A DNA stretch of 39,864 bases from Lachnospiraceae bacterium. Lineage in GTDB: Bacteria; Bacillota; Clostridia; Lachnospirales; Lachnospiraceae. Where the stretch lies: positions 1 through 39,864 of the forward strand of contig JAFXSQ010000025.1 of the NCBI GenBank assembly GCA_017525525.1. The letters are read 5' to 3'. A program made the position numbers and the translations under genes. Of this stretch, positions 7,467 through 17,497 are shown in pieces. Every line of letters begins with the position of its first letter. Position 1 is the first letter of the stretch. The notes beneath the pieces were generated by a model, which saw only the letters and a list, made by a program, of their open reading frames with translations, did no database searches and had not been told where the DNA came from.

Positions 7467-7548
7467 GTTTTCGAAAACAGCGGCAACGAGGCATGTATGT
7501 TGAGTAAAGAGGGCTATAGAGCGGCGTCCCTCGTACTCAATATACATG
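7467..7548. repeat. Palindromic element between queF and folC (short member of the large hairpin family)
   Basis: Bases 7492-7513 (CATGTATGTTGAGTA...GAGGG) pair with 7528-7548 (CCCTCGTACTCAA...CATG) with few mismatches, giving a stem of about 20 base pairs. The loop and flank, 7512-7530, hold GGCTATAGAGCGGCGTCCC. This 19-mer recurs exactly, in reverse complement, at 33981-33999 in the large element beside trxB. A perfect 12-base palindrome, GTTTTCGAAAAC, lies at 7467-7478. No U-tract follows on the minus strand, so it is not an obvious terminator. It is probably a truncated copy of a mobile or RNA-structured intergenic repeat. Confidence 0.7.
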
Positions 7549-7576
7549 TCTCATTGACGCGTCACCTATATACTAA

Positions 7577-8062
7577 CTATCGATTATCAACAACTTCCGG
7601 GAGCATATCATGGTGTGACAAGCGCTCCCACGCTACCTGCTCCCACTTTGTGCCGGGGCGGCCGTAGTTCGCATAAGGATCTATAGAGATACCGCCTCGC
7701 GGCAGGAAACGTCCCCATACCTCGATATATTTGGGATCCATGAGCTTTATCAGATCCTTCATAATCGTGTTCACGCAATTCTCATGAAAGTCCCCGTGGT
7801 TGCGATAGCTGAACAGATATAGCTTTAATGACTTGCTCTCGACCATCTTCACATCGGGAACATAAGCTATGGTTATTGTAGCAAAGTCCGGCTGTCCCGT
7901 GATAGGGCAAAGCGCCGTGAACTCCGGGCAGTTGAACTTTACGAAGTAGTCGTTATCCTGATGCATATTGGTAAATGTTTCAAGCACGCCGGGATTGTAA
8001 TCGGCGCTGTATGTTGTATTCTTCGCTCCGAGAAGCGACAAACCTTCTTTTTCTTTATCCAT
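7577..8062 (-). CDS. queF: NADPH-dependent 7-cyano-7-deazaguanine reductase
   Basis: QueF reduces preQ0 to preQ1 in the queuosine pathway for tRNA wobble modification. At 161 residues it is the short, YkvM-type form. The catalytic cysteine region is intact ([18 protein letters not shown], about 43-60, with Cys52 the likely nucleophile). So is the QueF motif ([20 protein letters not shown], about 75-94), which binds substrate and NADPH. The start has AGGAGA just upstream and follows the addA stop by one base, so it is co-transcribed with addAB. The usual partners queC, queD and queE are not in the window, and no preQ1 riboswitch is visible before it. Confidence 0.95.
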   Translation of the reverse strand: MDKEKEGLSLLGAKNTTYSADYNPGVLETFTNMHQDNDYFVKFNCPEFTALCPITGQPDFATITIAYVPDVKMVESKSLKLYLFSYRNHGDFHENCVNTIMKDLIKLMDPKYIEVWGRFLPRGGISIDPYANYGRPGTKWEQVAWERLSHHDMLPEVVDNR

Positions 8063-8063
8063 A

Positions 8064-11000
8064 TCAATCTCCTGTTTCTATCTCCTTGCCAAGGTAAAAC
8101 GACCATATCAGTCTGCTCTTAACCTTAAGTCCGGTAAGTCTCTCTAAGCTCTTAGCATAAAACTCCAGCTGAGTTGAATGGCGCTTAAGCAGCTCTTCTT
8201 CGTCCGCGCGATCGGTCTTGTAATCCAAAAGCACGATGCTTCCGTCCTCTACAAAATAAGCATCCGCTATTCCCTGAACCATAATCATATCCTTCTCGTC
8301 GGACTTCATATCCATACCGTATATTTCCTCCGGCGAGAACCCTATGTAAAACTGTCTTTCCTTGTACAGATTGCCCTGTTCTTCTGCCTTCGCCATACGC
8401 TTGGCAAGAGGCGCCTCAAGAAGCCTAATTATACGCTTATTGCCGACAGCGTCAAGCTCTTCCTTTGTCATAGTGCCGGAAGCAAGCAACTTTTCCTTAA
8501 ACCTGCGTACATATGCATACTTGTCCTGCGCGGAGCATGCCTCTTTGAAACCAAGGAGCTGCATAAACCTGTGAACCGCTGTTCCTCGCTGTGACGCACT
8601 TAGAGTTCCTGCCGAATTACTCGACAAAGCCTCAACCTTATCCGGTTCTTCAGCTTCTCCGACCACTCCGTCCTCCGTACCCTGATACACGAAGGGAGCA
8701 AGCTCGGTCTCCTCCCCGGTTTCATCATAAGCTTCTCTCATCTTCTTTATTTCGGTTATTGAAAGCTTGCTCTTTATGCCCACCAATTGTTCGTAATCGT
8801 ACTCAAATCCGTGAGCCTTCATTATTTTATCATAAACGACGGATTTATCAAGAGTACCGGCATAGGCCTTAAGCTCCTCCAGACATGCATCTTTTTTTAA
8901 GCTTCCGGAGCCTTCCGCAAGCTTTAAAACTCCCGGAGTATATATCCTTATATCAGTATACTTTGAACCCATGCCATACACACAAAGAAGCATTCTTAAG
9001 AAAGATCTTGCGTTAACCCTGTCGGTAAACAAGAGCTCTTTCCTGCCTGCGGACTTCTCGAGTATGTCGGGTAAATCCGCCTCGCACCCGGTCATAATAA
9101 GCTTTTCCTTAGCCCTGGTCATTGCTACGTACAACACTCTCAGCTCCTCGGCAATCATCTGCTCCGTCATAAGCTTGACCATTACATTTCTGAAGAAGGA
9201 GTTTTTGCTGTAGCGTCCCTTTTCGAACATGAGCTTTCCCGTAAGGAAGAAATCGCTGTCGACCAGCACATTGGTCTGTAAGCTCTTCTTGTTGAAATTC
9301 TTACCGAGGAAGCTGACGAACACTATCGGGAACTCAAGACCCTTGCTCTTGTGCATAGTCATTATCCTTACAACATCCGAATCAGGCTCAACCGCTCTTG
9401 CCTCCGCCACGCTCATCTCGTAGGTTTTTAGCTTATCCACATATCTTAAGAACTCAAAGAGTCCCTGTCTGCCGTTCTTTTCAAACTCCCTTGCCTTGAC
9501 AAGCAGCATATCAAGATTCGCTACCCTCTTTTCACCGAGAGGCATGGCTGCGGCGTAAGCCCTGTATCCCGTAAGCATATATGCCTCCCAGACAAGGCTG
9601 CTTATGGATTCGGTTTTAGACATGTCTCTTAAGCGAGACATTTTGTCTAACAACTTAGACAGTTTTGTGCTTAAGAAATCATCATTCTCCTCTGTGTACA
9701 TAAGGCAGCGCTTGAAAAGGGAGATATCCTTTATGTCCTCCTCGTCGTAGCGTATCCTTGCGAGCTCATCCTCGCTTACCTCTCCTATGGGTGAGAGAAG
9801 AACCGCCGCCATCGGGATATCCTGCTCCCTGTTGTCTACCACCGCAAGCAGCGACATTATAACCCTTATCTCGGTCGCTTCAAAATAACTTCCGGCATCC
9901 GCCGATACCGCAGGTATTCCGTAGTCCGCAAGCGTGTTAACCAGAATCTCGTCAAGGCCACCGGACATGCCGCGCACAAGTATGACCATATCCCCGTACA
10001 TGGCAGGTCTTAATTCTCCGGTATCCTCATCCGTTACCAAAAATTCCTCTTCTTTGAGCCTGTTTATTCTCTGGGCGATCATGGCGGCTTCAAGCTTCAT
10101 CTTGTCCATTTCGACCAATTCTTCACTCGTGTCCTCGCTCACAGCCGCCCTGTCCATAATCAGGAATTCGCTTTTCAGCAGTTCATCATTATACTCGGGA
10201 AATACCTTCGTAGGAACCAATCTTACCTTATCCTCATACTCTATACCGCCCACATCGGCATGCATAAGCTTCTCGAACACCTCGTTAACCGATTCCAAGA
10301 CACAGGCTCTCGAACGAAAATTATTGGAGAGCTCTATAAGCTCGCTGTTATCTTTATCGGGAAATTCCGCGTATTTCTTCATAAAGATATCAGGCCTTGC
10401 AAGTCTGAATCTGTATATGCTCTGCTTCACATCTCCGACCATGAACATGTTGCGTTTTCCTGTATGCTCAAGGGATACGGAACGAAGGATATCCTCCTGA
10501 AGAAAATTCGAGTCCTGATACTCATCTATGTATATTTCCTCAAATCGCTCGGACATGGATCTTCCGACAGCCGTGGGAATCGGATTTCCCTCTTCGTCAT
10601 AGCCTTCTCTAAGCAGTTTCAACGCAAAATGCTCCACATCCGCAAAATCCATAAGCCTTCTTTTGCTTTTATGCTCCTTAAAACGCGCCGCAAAATCGGC
10701 AGTCAGCTCTATCAAAGGCAGCAACGTCTCCGACAGGATTTTAATTTCTGACAGAATATCCCCGTAGCCTGCCATCGGAAAACTCTTCTTATCAAAAAGC
10801 TTTTTGTATTCATCCCTTGCATCCTTTAGCATGTCATGGGTATCCTTATCATAATCCTTCGGCATCCTTTTGAATGTAGCAAATCCCTTCCCAAGCTCAG
10901 CCGCAAAGCTTTCGAGATCGGTTGTCGCAATAAGTCTTTTTAGGTGCTCTATATCCGACTTTATCACTTCCGTATTGTAAGGAGCCTCGGCTTCAATCTC

Positions 11001-11705
11001 GGGAAGAAGGCATAAAGCGCATTTTAACGCGTCACCGACGATTCCCCTTGCATAGCCGATATACTCCTTTACCCATTTAAGCTCTTTGACCTCATCTTCA
11101 TTGCCTGCGCTGAGAGCTCTTTTTGCTTCCTCATACCATTTTTCGGGTTCCGGAAAGCTGTCCGCTATCCTGTACACCTTTTCTATAAGCGCGCGAACTC
11201 CATCGTCATTCCTGTCGCCGGCATAGCAGTCAAGCAGTCTTCTGAAGGCAAGATTATTCTCCCTTTCATAGGCGTCATGGAGCGCCTCATCCAGGGCCTC
11301 CTGCTTTATTAGCTCAAGCAGTCCGGTATCACCTATCGAGTAGTCGGAGTCTATGTCTAAAAGACAGATATTCTCCCTCACAACCGCGTAACAGAAGCTG
11401 TCAATGGTCATTATGTTCGCGCGGTTTATCAGCACAAGCTGCTTCATCAGGTGCTCATTGTCAGGCTCCCTGTCAAGCTCCTCATAAAGCTTTGCCGTTA
11501 TCTTTTCCTTCATCTGGGCCGCAGCCGCGTTGGTAAATGTGACGACAAGAAAACGGTCTATGTCGCAAGGCTTGTCCTTGTCTAATACCTTAGACATAAT
11601 CCTCTCCACAAGCACCGCTGTCTTGCCCGAGCCCGCAGCCGCAGAAACCAGTATGTCCTTAACAGGCTCATTTATCGCCTTTTCCTGTTGCTTAGTCCAT
11701 CCCAT
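8064..11705 (-). CDS. addA: ATP-dependent helicase/nuclease AddA
   Basis: AddA is the motor and one nuclease of the AddAB complex, which resects double-strand breaks to a Chi site for RecA loading. All UvrD-type helicase motifs are visible: Q motif and Walker A ([10 protein letters not shown], about 21-30), [10 protein letters not shown] (motif II), [11 protein letters not shown] (III), [14 protein letters not shown] (V) and [13 protein letters not shown] (VI). The C-terminal RecB-family nuclease has its LDYKTD core and [12 protein letters not shown]. Length 1213 is normal. GGAGGT lies seven bases before the ATG, which overlaps the addB end by 14 bases. Long open frames on the opposite strand here are codon-bias shadows. 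Confidence 0.97.
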   Translation of the reverse strand: MGWTKQQEKAINEPVKDILVSAAAGSGKTAVLVERIMSKVLDKDKPCDIDRFLVVTFTNAAAAQMKEKITAKLYEELDREPDNEHLMKQLVLINRANIMTIDSFCYAVVRENICLLDIDSDYSIGDTGLLELIKQEALDEALHDAYERENNLAFRRLLDCYAGDRNDDGVRALIEKVYRIADSFPEPEKWYEEAKRALSAGNEDEVKELKWVKEYIGYARGIVGDALKCALCLLPEIEAEAPYNTEVIKSDIEHLKRLIATTDLESFAAELGKGFATFKRMPKDYDKDTHDMLKDARDEYKKLFDKKSFPMAGYGDILSEIKILSETLLPLIELTADFAARFKEHKSKRRLMDFADVEHFALKLLREGYDEEGNPIPTAVGRSMSERFEEIYIDEYQDSNFLQEDILRSVSLEHTGKRNMFMVGDVKQSIYRFRLARPDIFMKKYAEFPDKDNSELIELSNNFRSRACVLESVNEVFEKLMHADVGGIEYEDKVRLVPTKVFPEYNDELLKSEFLIMDRAAVSEDTSEELVEMDKMKLEAAMIAQRINRLKEEEFLVTDEDTGELRPAMYGDMVILVRGMSGGLDEILVNTLADYGIPAVSADAGSYFEATEIRVIMSLLAVVDNREQDIPMAAVLLSPIGEVSEDELARIRYDEEDIKDISLFKRCLMYTEENDDFLSTKLSKLLDKMSRLRDMSKTESISSLVWEAYMLTGYRAYAAAMPLGEKRVANLDMLLVKAREFEKNGRQGLFEFLRYVDKLKTYEMSVAEARAVEPDSDVVRIMTMHKSKGLEFPIVFVSFLGKNFNKKSLQTNVLVDSDFFLTGKLMFEKGRYSKNSFFRNVMVKLMTEQMIAEELRVLYVAMTRAKEKLIMTGCEADLPDILEKSAGRKELLFTDRVNARSFLRMLLCVYGMGSKYTDIRIYTPGVLKLAEGSGSLKKDACLEELKAYAGTLDKSVVYDKIMKAHGFEYDYEQLVGIKSKLSITEIKKMREAYDETGEETELAPFVYQGTEDGVVGEAEEPDKVEALSSNSAGTLSASQRGTAVHRFMQLLGFKEACSAQDKYAYVRRFKEKLLASGTMTKEELDAVGNKRIIRLLEAPLAKRMAKAEEQGNLYKERQFYIGFSPEEIYGMDMKSDEKDMIMVQGIADAYFVEDGSIVLLDYKTDRADEEELLKRHSTQLEFYAKSLERLTGLKVKSRLIWSFYLGKEIETGD

Positions 11706-14700
11706 CAGCTTTACCTCCGAGCTTTTTACTCATGGCCACGTAAGCATCTATATCCCCTTCCTTTGTGGACGGGAATTTCAACCTTCTTAGTTTATTTGCA
11801 TCAATCCTCTCGTCAAAGCGGCACACATCCTTAAAGCTGCAGTAACTGCACGGATGATCGTCACTCTTCTTTATGGGATTTTTGTCAATTCTGCCTTCCG
11901 TCATCTGCTTTGAGAGCTCCGCAGCCTCGTGCTTTGCATACTTAAGAACCGTCTTAAAAAACTCTCCCTCATCCGCTTCAATCCCCTTAATGGTGAGGGT
12001 TTTCTCCCTCTTTGTCTGCGCATCGGCCTCATCCTTTGCATCTACATAAGGATCACGGATCTGATAATAATACATGCCTTCCGGCTTAACATTCTCGCCC
12101 TTACTCTTTAACTCTGCCAAAAGAGCATCCGTGTACACCGCAAGCTGGAGTGTAAGTCCCTCATAGAGCTCGGACATCTTGATTTCTTTTGCTCCAGTCT
12201 TAAAATCCAGCACTCTTATGTATTTATTTCCGGTCGCTTCATCAACCTTAACATCCGCCCTGTCTATCCGTCCCGCAAGCTTAAGTTTGTCGCCGCCCTC
12301 TATGGGAAGCATGCAATCAAATGCGTATTCTATCAGATAAGGCTTAAAGCCGTCGTTCTTACCGATAAAGCTCAGCATCCTTGCGGTACGCCTTCCCACT
12401 CTCATCATGGTGCTCTTCAACGCATCATATCGCCCCGGCTCTACATCAACTCCGTCATAATGCTTGTCACAGGCGTGTCGCGTGAACCTGTCGGCAAGCT
12501 CATCGAGCTGCGTGTCCGATATACCCGCCAGATTATTTCCCATCTTGTCCCTGATATACTTAAATGTATTCTCCATGGCATCGTGCAGTATGATGCCTAT
12601 ATCGGAGAATTCGAATATATCCGTCTTTCTCTCCTTAAGCCCAATTGTGTACTTAAGGAAATAAGCGTAGGCGCATGAAGCAAACTGTTCAAGTCTCGAC
12701 ACGGTTTTGGATATCAGCTTTAAGCGTGTTATCTCGCGCACATCCTCCGACAATTCTCCCGGAAGATTATTGTACGCCGCCGCCTTCATGAGCCTGTCAA
12801 GCCTCTCGGGCGCAAGCTCCCCGACCGCTTTGTAAAGCGCGCCCGCGTTCTCGCTTATCCCGGTTTGAAAAGAGCTTATGCCACACAGCTCACGGCCGAG
12901 AAGCTCCTCGTCCATCGATACATTTTTCGCAAGAAGGCCGGGCGCTTTGACATACTCTGTCTTTAACCCGGGGAACATCCTCTTTATCCTTCCCGTCACA
13001 TAGGAAGGTTTCAGCTCGTCGCCGAGCTCGGAATTCAATGTGTATGAAAGAATCAGCTTCTCCGAAGGCTTTGTCATATTCAGATAAAGGTAGAACTGCT
13101 CTATGTAAGAATTCATCCTGTCGGTGGGCGCAAGCCTTATCCCCGCGGCTTCAAGCCGTTCTTTCTCGTGGTCGTTTATAAGCCCGGGCTTTGCCGCCTT
13201 TGCCGGGATTATGCCGTCGTTCATCCCAAGGATGAAGAGAACCTTTATTCCGTCGAGTCTGGTCCTGGTTATGTCTCCGAGTATTACGGTATCGAGACTG
13301 CCCGGCACCCTTCCTAAGGAAATATCCGAAAGCCCGGTTGCAAAAAGGCTCGCGAATTCCTCCGGAGAAAGAGTTTCCTCCGGCATAAGCTCTTTTATTT
13401 TGTCTAACACAGTAGTCAATTTTTCATAAAGCCCCGGAAGCTCACAAAGCTTTTCCTCATAAGATAGTCTGACCATAAAATCTAGCAGACCGTCGGCGAA
13501 TGTGGCAGCCTTTCTTTTTCTCTTTCCGCCTATCGCTTCCCTTATGGGGGCGACAGTCTCCACCAGCTTCAGCCTTGTCTCCTCCACCGGTTCTCCCCAC
13601 TCCTTCTTCCAGCGTGAGAAGCCCCTTATCTTCTTGGCAAGGACAAAGTTTTCCAGTGTATCGCACTCTTCATCGGCAACCGTGTCTATTATCCCGAGCT
13701 TTAAGAAGGAGAATACCGTCTCGTAAGTAAAATCCTCCCTCAGCATGGCAAGGAGCATCAAAAGCCCGTCCACATAAGGATTGTTCTTCAACTGATAATT
13801 CATATCCGCAAAGAAGGGAATATTATAAAGCGGAAATACCTGCTCGGCCAATTCAGCCTTGTCCTGAAGGCCTGCACAGATAACGGCGATATCCCTGTAT
13901 CGCAACCCCTCCTGCGCTACCATTCTCCTTATCTCATCCGCAACAAATATAAGCTCCTCGCGCGGCGTATCCGCGCAGTAAAGCTTTATCTCTTCCGTTT
14001 CCTTCTTGAAAATCGAATACGGATATCTGAAAAGATTTCTTTCAAGATGCGCTATCTCTCCGTCCTTCTTAAAGCGCATATTGTCATTTCTCTCGATGAC
14101 GGTTTGCGGAAGTATAGTAATCCTTTCCTCGTCCGCTATCTTTAAAAGCTGCTGAGCTGTTGATTTTGAGAGATAGAAAAGCTCGTGCTCGGCTATTCTG
14201 TTTCTGCTCACATTCTCCTCATCCATGGTTATGAGCACCGTAACATTCTTGGCATATTTGATAAGCCCCCTTACGCAGTCAAGCTGCACCGGGGTAAAGC
14301 CCGTAAAACCGTCTATAACTATCTCGCTGTTTTTGATAAGCTCTGACTCCGCAAGCTTTTGCGCAAGCAGAGAGTTTATCTGCTCGGCAACTATGTACCG
14401 ACTTTCTATGGACTTTTCAAATTCCTCGAATATGCGCACAAGATTGCTCAGTTTCTGTCCCGTAACCTGATTTTGTTCATCCTCAAGCAGCTTCTGTGCC
14501 GCAGCCTTTAACTGCTCCTTCTCGCAGTCATACTGATATACCTCCGAAAGAAGCGACTTCACCTCGTCCGTAAAGCCCGGCTTGTCAATACTGTTCTTAA
14601 AACATACAAGCTCATCCCTGACCTTCCCCGCTGCCAGTCTTATAAGCATGGTCTTGCCGAAATCCTCAAGCACATCCTTGACGCTCACATTAAGCTCGTC

Positions 14701-14925
14701 AAATACGTGATACGCCAAACGATTTAAGCCTATCACATCTATGTTCATGTATCCCTTCTTCGGAGAAAGAAGCGCCATCTTCCTCTGAAGCATCATGGAA
14801 TACTGCTCGGGACAAAGAAGGATGTAGCTTGTCTGCGGATTCTCCTCCGCAGCTGCTATCATCCTTTTATACACATTATACGATTTGCCGGAGCCCGAAG
14901 CCCCGTATACCATTCTCAACGCCAT
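11692..14925 (-). CDS. addB: ATP-dependent nuclease subunit AddB
   Basis: AddB pairs with AddA; in the family it carries the Chi-recognising inactive helicase and the second nuclease. The N-terminus has a Walker A (YGASGSGKSY, 7-16) and the typical CPEQYS segment. The nuclease core VLDFKTG lies around residue 900. The iron-sulfur cysteines are all present: Cys751 (EQFASCAYAYF) and Cys1026, 1029 and 1035 (CSYCSFKDVC), matching the three- and six-residue spacing of characterised AddB. Length is 1077 against about 1160 in Bacillus. The ATG follows AAGGGG. The upstream gap holds a repeat array, so the promoter is not obvious. Confidence 0.96.
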   Translation of the reverse strand: MALRMVYGASGSGKSYNVYKRMIAAAEENPQTSYILLCPEQYSMMLQRKMALLSPKKGYMNIDVIGLNRLAYHVFDELNVSVKDVLEDFGKTMLIRLAAGKVRDELVCFKNSIDKPGFTDEVKSLLSEVYQYDCEKEQLKAAAQKLLEDEQNQVTGQKLSNLVRIFEEFEKSIESRYIVAEQINSLLAQKLAESELIKNSEIVIDGFTGFTPVQLDCVRGLIKYAKNVTVLITMDEENVSRNRIAEHELFYLSKSTAQQLLKIADEERITILPQTVIERNDNMRFKKDGEIAHLERNLFRYPYSIFKKETEEIKLYCADTPREELIFVADEIRRMVAQEGLRYRDIAVICAGLQDKAELAEQVFPLYNIPFFADMNYQLKNNPYVDGLLMLLAMLREDFTYETVFSFLKLGIIDTVADEECDTLENFVLAKKIRGFSRWKKEWGEPVEETRLKLVETVAPIREAIGGKRKRKAATFADGLLDFMVRLSYEEKLCELPGLYEKLTTVLDKIKELMPEETLSPEEFASLFATGLSDISLGRVPGSLDTVILGDITRTRLDGIKVLFILGMNDGIIPAKAAKPGLINDHEKERLEAAGIRLAPTDRMNSYIEQFYLYLNMTKPSEKLILSYTLNSELGDELKPSYVTGRIKRMFPGLKTEYVKAPGLLAKNVSMDEELLGRELCGISSFQTGISENAGALYKAVGELAPERLDRLMKAAAYNNLPGELSEDVREITRLKLISKTVSRLEQFASCAYAYFLKYTIGLKERKTDIFEFSDIGIILHDAMENTFKYIRDKMGNNLAGISDTQLDELADRFTRHACDKHYDGVDVEPGRYDALKSTMMRVGRRTARMLSFIGKNDGFKPYLIEYAFDCMLPIEGGDKLKLAGRIDRADVKVDEATGNKYIRVLDFKTGAKEIKMSELYEGLTLQLAVYTDALLAELKSKGENVKPEGMYYYQIRDPYVDAKDEADAQTKREKTLTIKGIEADEGEFFKTVLKYAKHEAAELSKQMTEGRIDKNPIKKSDDHPCSYCSFKDVCRFDERIDANKLRRLKFPSTKEGDIDAYVAMSKKLGGKADGMD

Positions 14926-14940
14926 ATTGATAACCCCTTA

Positions 14941-15095
14941 AGACTCTCCGCTCCGCTCAGAGTGACACATTGCGTATCACACCGTGTCATTCTGAGAGGA
15001 GAAACGCAAATGACACAGTCATTTTATTAATGCGTTTCGACGACATGACACGACGCATAGTCGTGTCAATACATCCACATTATCCCGAAGAATCT
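14941..15095. repeat. Short palindromic repeat, expanded copy with several hairpins
   Basis: This gap between the ABC permease and addB starts AGACTCTCCGCTCCGCTCAG and ends CCCGAAGAATCT, imperfect inverted ends shared with four other intergenic copies in the window. Inside are GTGACAC...GTGTCATTCTGAG, the nested stem GAAACGCA/TGCGTTTC enclosing TGAC/GTCA, and the perfect pair TGACACGAC/GTCGTGTCA around a 5-base loop. No reading frame is present. It resembles the short palindromic intergenic repeats found in many bacterial genomes. Here it might cut transcription between the two neighbouring gene pairs. Confidence 0.65.
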
Positions 15096-15123
15096 TTTTC
15101 TTAATCTTATTTGTTCTCTCGAC

Positions 15124-15909
15124 CTACTGCAGATCCTTCTTCATATACTTTACGTAAGCCGCGACAATCCCGGCGCACATCAGCGCCATGCCCGGGATTA
15201 TGTACGATACATTTAACGCGGCGTCATTGATTATGTCCGAACCCTCCGTATATGAAAACGGAGTAATGTACTTTAAGCCTTTTGCGCTGCTTGAAACATT
15301 CGCGATAAGATTGATAAAGTACATCATGGCCGCCAGCCCTATGCCTATGCCGAGCCCCGACCGGCTGATAAATGCCGATATTCCGAAGCACACTCCGGCT
15401 ATCTCAAACTGCATAAGAAGCGAAGCTGTGTGGAAAAGAAACAGTATATCCCACTCAACCTTCTCTCCTATGATGAATATCGAGCATACCGAACACACCA
15501 ATACAATCGCATTCAGTATCAGAATTATTGCATATACGCTCAAAAGCTTCTCGGTTATCACTCTCACTCTTGATACAGGATGAGTAAAGAGAAACTCCGC
15601 CGTTCTCTCCTTCTCCTCCTTTGCCAGCGCGGAAATAGCTATAATAGCCGAGAAAAATGCGCCGCCGATTCCCAGCATGTTTCCGCCCTCGATAGCGTAA
15701 AAGCCAATCAGTGTACCGAAGTTCAGCTTGTCCATTCCGAAGGCCTGAGAGAAGTTCCCCATCTTTGAGAACATGTCGCTCACGCTATCCATCTCGGACT
15801 TCATCTCCGGGTACATCAGCACGCAGAACGCTATAAGAAATCCTATTGCCAGACTCCAGATAAGGATTGGAAGTCTCTGTGATTTTAATTCCTGTTTGAA
15901 TACCGTCAT
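15124..15909 (-). CDS. ABC-2 type transporter permease
   Basis: The product is 261 residues with about six predicted membrane helices (near 14-32, 85-95, 112-140, 150-175, 182-205 and 235-255). Between the first and second helix is a long external loop (about 33-80). The segment AKEEKERTAEFLFTHPVSR is a typical ABC-2 permease cytoplasmic coupling region. The gene overlaps the ATPase stop by four bases, so the two form one exporter. The substrate is unknown; such pairs often move drugs, peptides or bacitracin-like compounds. A gap of about 200 bases with hairpins separates it from addB. Confidence 0.85.
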   Translation of the reverse strand: MTVFKQELKSQRLPILIWSLAIGFLIAFCVLMYPEMKSEMDSVSDMFSKMGNFSQAFGMDKLNFGTLIGFYAIEGGNMLGIGGAFFSAIIAISALAKEEKERTAEFLFTHPVSRVRVITEKLLSVYAIILILNAIVLVCSVCSIFIIGEKVEWDILFLFHTASLLMQFEIAGVCFGISAFISRSGLGIGIGLAAMMYFINLIANVSSSAKGLKYITPFSYTEGSDIINDAALNVSYIIPGMALMCAGIVAAYVKYMKKDLQ

Positions 15910-16742
15910 TTTGCTCCCCCCTTATCTTCATAATAATTCATAAAAATCTCCTCAAGACTCGGCTCGGTAACGGTCACGTCAAGCGGCTCCTTTTCGATAA
16001 GCTCCTTCAAAAGCTTTCTTACATCTCCTTTATAGAGATACTCCTCCACTCCCGCCTTCGTCCTGACAGTAACCTTCTTTGCCCCTGTATCCTCAAGCTT
16101 TTCAACCTTATCGGATATGATGAGCTTTCCCTCCTTAATAAATGCGGCGCTCCTGCAATAGGTCTGAACCTCTGACAGGATGTGCGACGAAAAGAAAATG
16201 GTCGCTCCCCTTTCGTTCTCCTCCTTTAATATGCTGAAGAACTCCCTCTGCATAAGGGGATCTAAGCCCGAGGTAGGCTCATCAAGTATCAATAGCTTCG
16301 GGCTGTGTTGTATAGCGCACACTATTCCGACCTTCTTACGATTTCCCAAGGAGAGCTCATCCACCTTCCTGCTTAAGTCAAGCCCGAGCCTTTCGGAAAG
16401 AGATGCCGCCTTCTCACTGCAATCCGTCTTCCTCAGCGCCGCCGAATACTTTATGGCATCACTCACCTTCATCCCGCTGTAGAAATTTATCTCCGATGGA
16501 AGGTATCCCGTACCGGCAAGAATCTTGTCCTTCTCGGCTACTATATCATAGCCCAAAACCTTTGCGCTTCCTTCGGTTGGCTGTATCAAACCTAATAGCG
16601 TTCTTATGGTGGTGGACTTTCCGGCTCCGTTCGGTCCGATAAAGCCGAAGAAGTCTCCCTCCTCGACTTTTAAGTTCAACTCGTTTATTCCGCGGCTCTT
16701 ACCGTAGGTCTTGGTCAACTTGTTTGTCTCAATAGCATTCAT
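15906..16742 (-). CDS. ABC transporter ATP-binding protein
   Basis: This 278-residue ATPase powers the permease that follows. Walker A is GPNGAGKST (36-44), the signature is the variant LSLGNRKKVG instead of LSGGQ, Walker B is LLILDEPTSGLDP, and the H-loop is SSHIL. The C-terminal 70 residues (VEEYLYKGDV, then EPSLEEIFMNYY) are the regulatory tail typical of ABC-2 drug-type exporters. An ATG two codons upstream (16748) touches AAGAGG directly. ATG at 16742 has six bases of spacing and is the better start. The divergent promoter for the next gene lies immediately upstream. Confidence 0.92.
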   Translation of the reverse strand: MNAIETNKLTKTYGKSRGINELNLKVEEGDFFGFIGPNGAGKSTTIRTLLGLIQPTEGSAKVLGYDIVAEKDKILAGTGYLPSEINFYSGMKVSDAIKYSAALRKTDCSEKAASLSERLGLDLSRKVDELSLGNRKKVGIVCAIQHSPKLLILDEPTSGLDPLMQREFFSILKEENERGATIFFSSHILSEVQTYCRSAAFIKEGKLIISDKVEKLEDTGAKKVTVRTKAGVEEYLYKGDVRKLLKELIEKEPLDVTVTEPSLEEIFMNYYEDKGGAK

Positions 16743-16763
16743 AGTCATCCTCTTATTTTTTTC

Positions 16764-16792
16764 TTGTTAAAACCCTCTGTGCAAGGTATAAT
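16764..16792 (+). promoter_or_regulatory. Sigma-A promoter of the phosphoribosyltransferase-like gene
   Basis: The -35 box TTGTTA (16764-16769) and a perfect -10 box TATAAT (16787-16792) are separated by 17 bases. The predicted transcript would start near 16799, about 30 bases before the ATG, and includes the AAGGGGG ribosome binding site. This excludes the longer in-frame TTG start at 16764. Confidence 0.8.
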
Positions 16793-16829
16793 GTATTTTA
16801 ATATATGTTCTAAAGGGGGAATAAATAAT

Positions 16830-17477
16830 ATGTCAGATGTATCTAACAGTATCATTATTTCATCGAACTACAATAAGCTTATAAGCTTAAAGGCAACCCA
16901 CGGACATTTCGCAACCTCCTCTTCACACATCAATTACTTCATCGATATGACACACTTAAAGTGCAAGAGACTTGAGGCAAAGGCCGTTGCGGAATATATC
17001 TCACAGGCTTACAAAACGTCTACTCTGATAGACACTATCGTATGTATGGACGGTACCGAGATTATCGGCGCCTACCTTGCGGACGAGCTTTGCTCACCCG
17101 GCATGCAGTCGGTTAACAGCCGCAATTTCATCTTCATAATCACTCCCGAGCAGACAACCGCAGGACAGCTCTTCTTCAGAGAGAACTTCCTTCACACCAT
17201 CAAGGACAAGAAGGTGCTTTTGCTCCTTGCGACAGCAACTACCGGAAAGACCTTGGGAACAGCACTCTCGTGCATCGAGTACTACGGCGGATCGATTGCA
17301 GGCATAGCATCGCTCTTCTCGGCAACCCGTGAGATCAACGGTATATCGATAAACACGGTGTTTACCACCGATGACATTCCCGGATACGCCTCACACTCGG
17401 CAGTCAACTGTCCGCAGTGTCAGGCTAAGCAGCCGCTCACCGGAATGGTGAACTCGCACGGGTTCTCTAAGCTGTAA
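16830..17477 (+). CDS. Phosphoribosyltransferase-like protein with altered PRPP loop
   Basis: The product is 215 residues and cytoplasmic. The fold looks like a type I phosphoribosyltransferase of the orotate type: a helix-rich start, IDTIVCMDGTEIIGAYLADE, NFIFIITPEQT and the loop VLLLLATATTGKT (129-142). In active enzymes the PRPP loop has two acidic residues before the TTG. Here they are Ala and Thr, so catalysis or PRPP binding may differ. The C-terminus carries a CPQC pair (194-197). The ribosome binding site AAGGGGG is ten bases before the ATG, behind a strong promoter. It is a single-gene unit, followed by a large palindromic element. Confidence 0.7.
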   Translation: MSDVSNSIIISSNYNKLISLKATHGHFATSSSHINYFIDMTHLKCKRLEAKAVAEYISQAYKTSTLIDTIVCMDGTEIIGAYLADELCSPGMQSVNSRNFIFIITPEQTTAGQLFFRENFLHTIKDKKVLLLLATATTGKTLGTALSCIEYYGGSIAGIASLFSATREINGISINTVFTTDDIPGYASHSAVNCPQCQAKQPLTGMVNSHGFSKL

Positions 17478-17497
17478 ATTACTACTATATGACTATT

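Noticed and set aside
7149-7667. 172-codon open frame on the plus strand spanning folC and queF
   Set aside because: It crosses two real genes on the other strand and the palindromic element; no domain is visible.
9934-10500. 188-codon open frame on the plus strand
   Set aside because: It is antisense to the well-supported addA helicase gene, has no ribosome binding site or domain, and its serine-rich product mirrors the codon bias of the real gene.
16764-16829. Extended N-terminus of the phosphoribosyltransferase-like protein
   Set aside because: The TTG start is the -35 box of the gene's own promoter; ATG at 16830 has the ribosome binding site.
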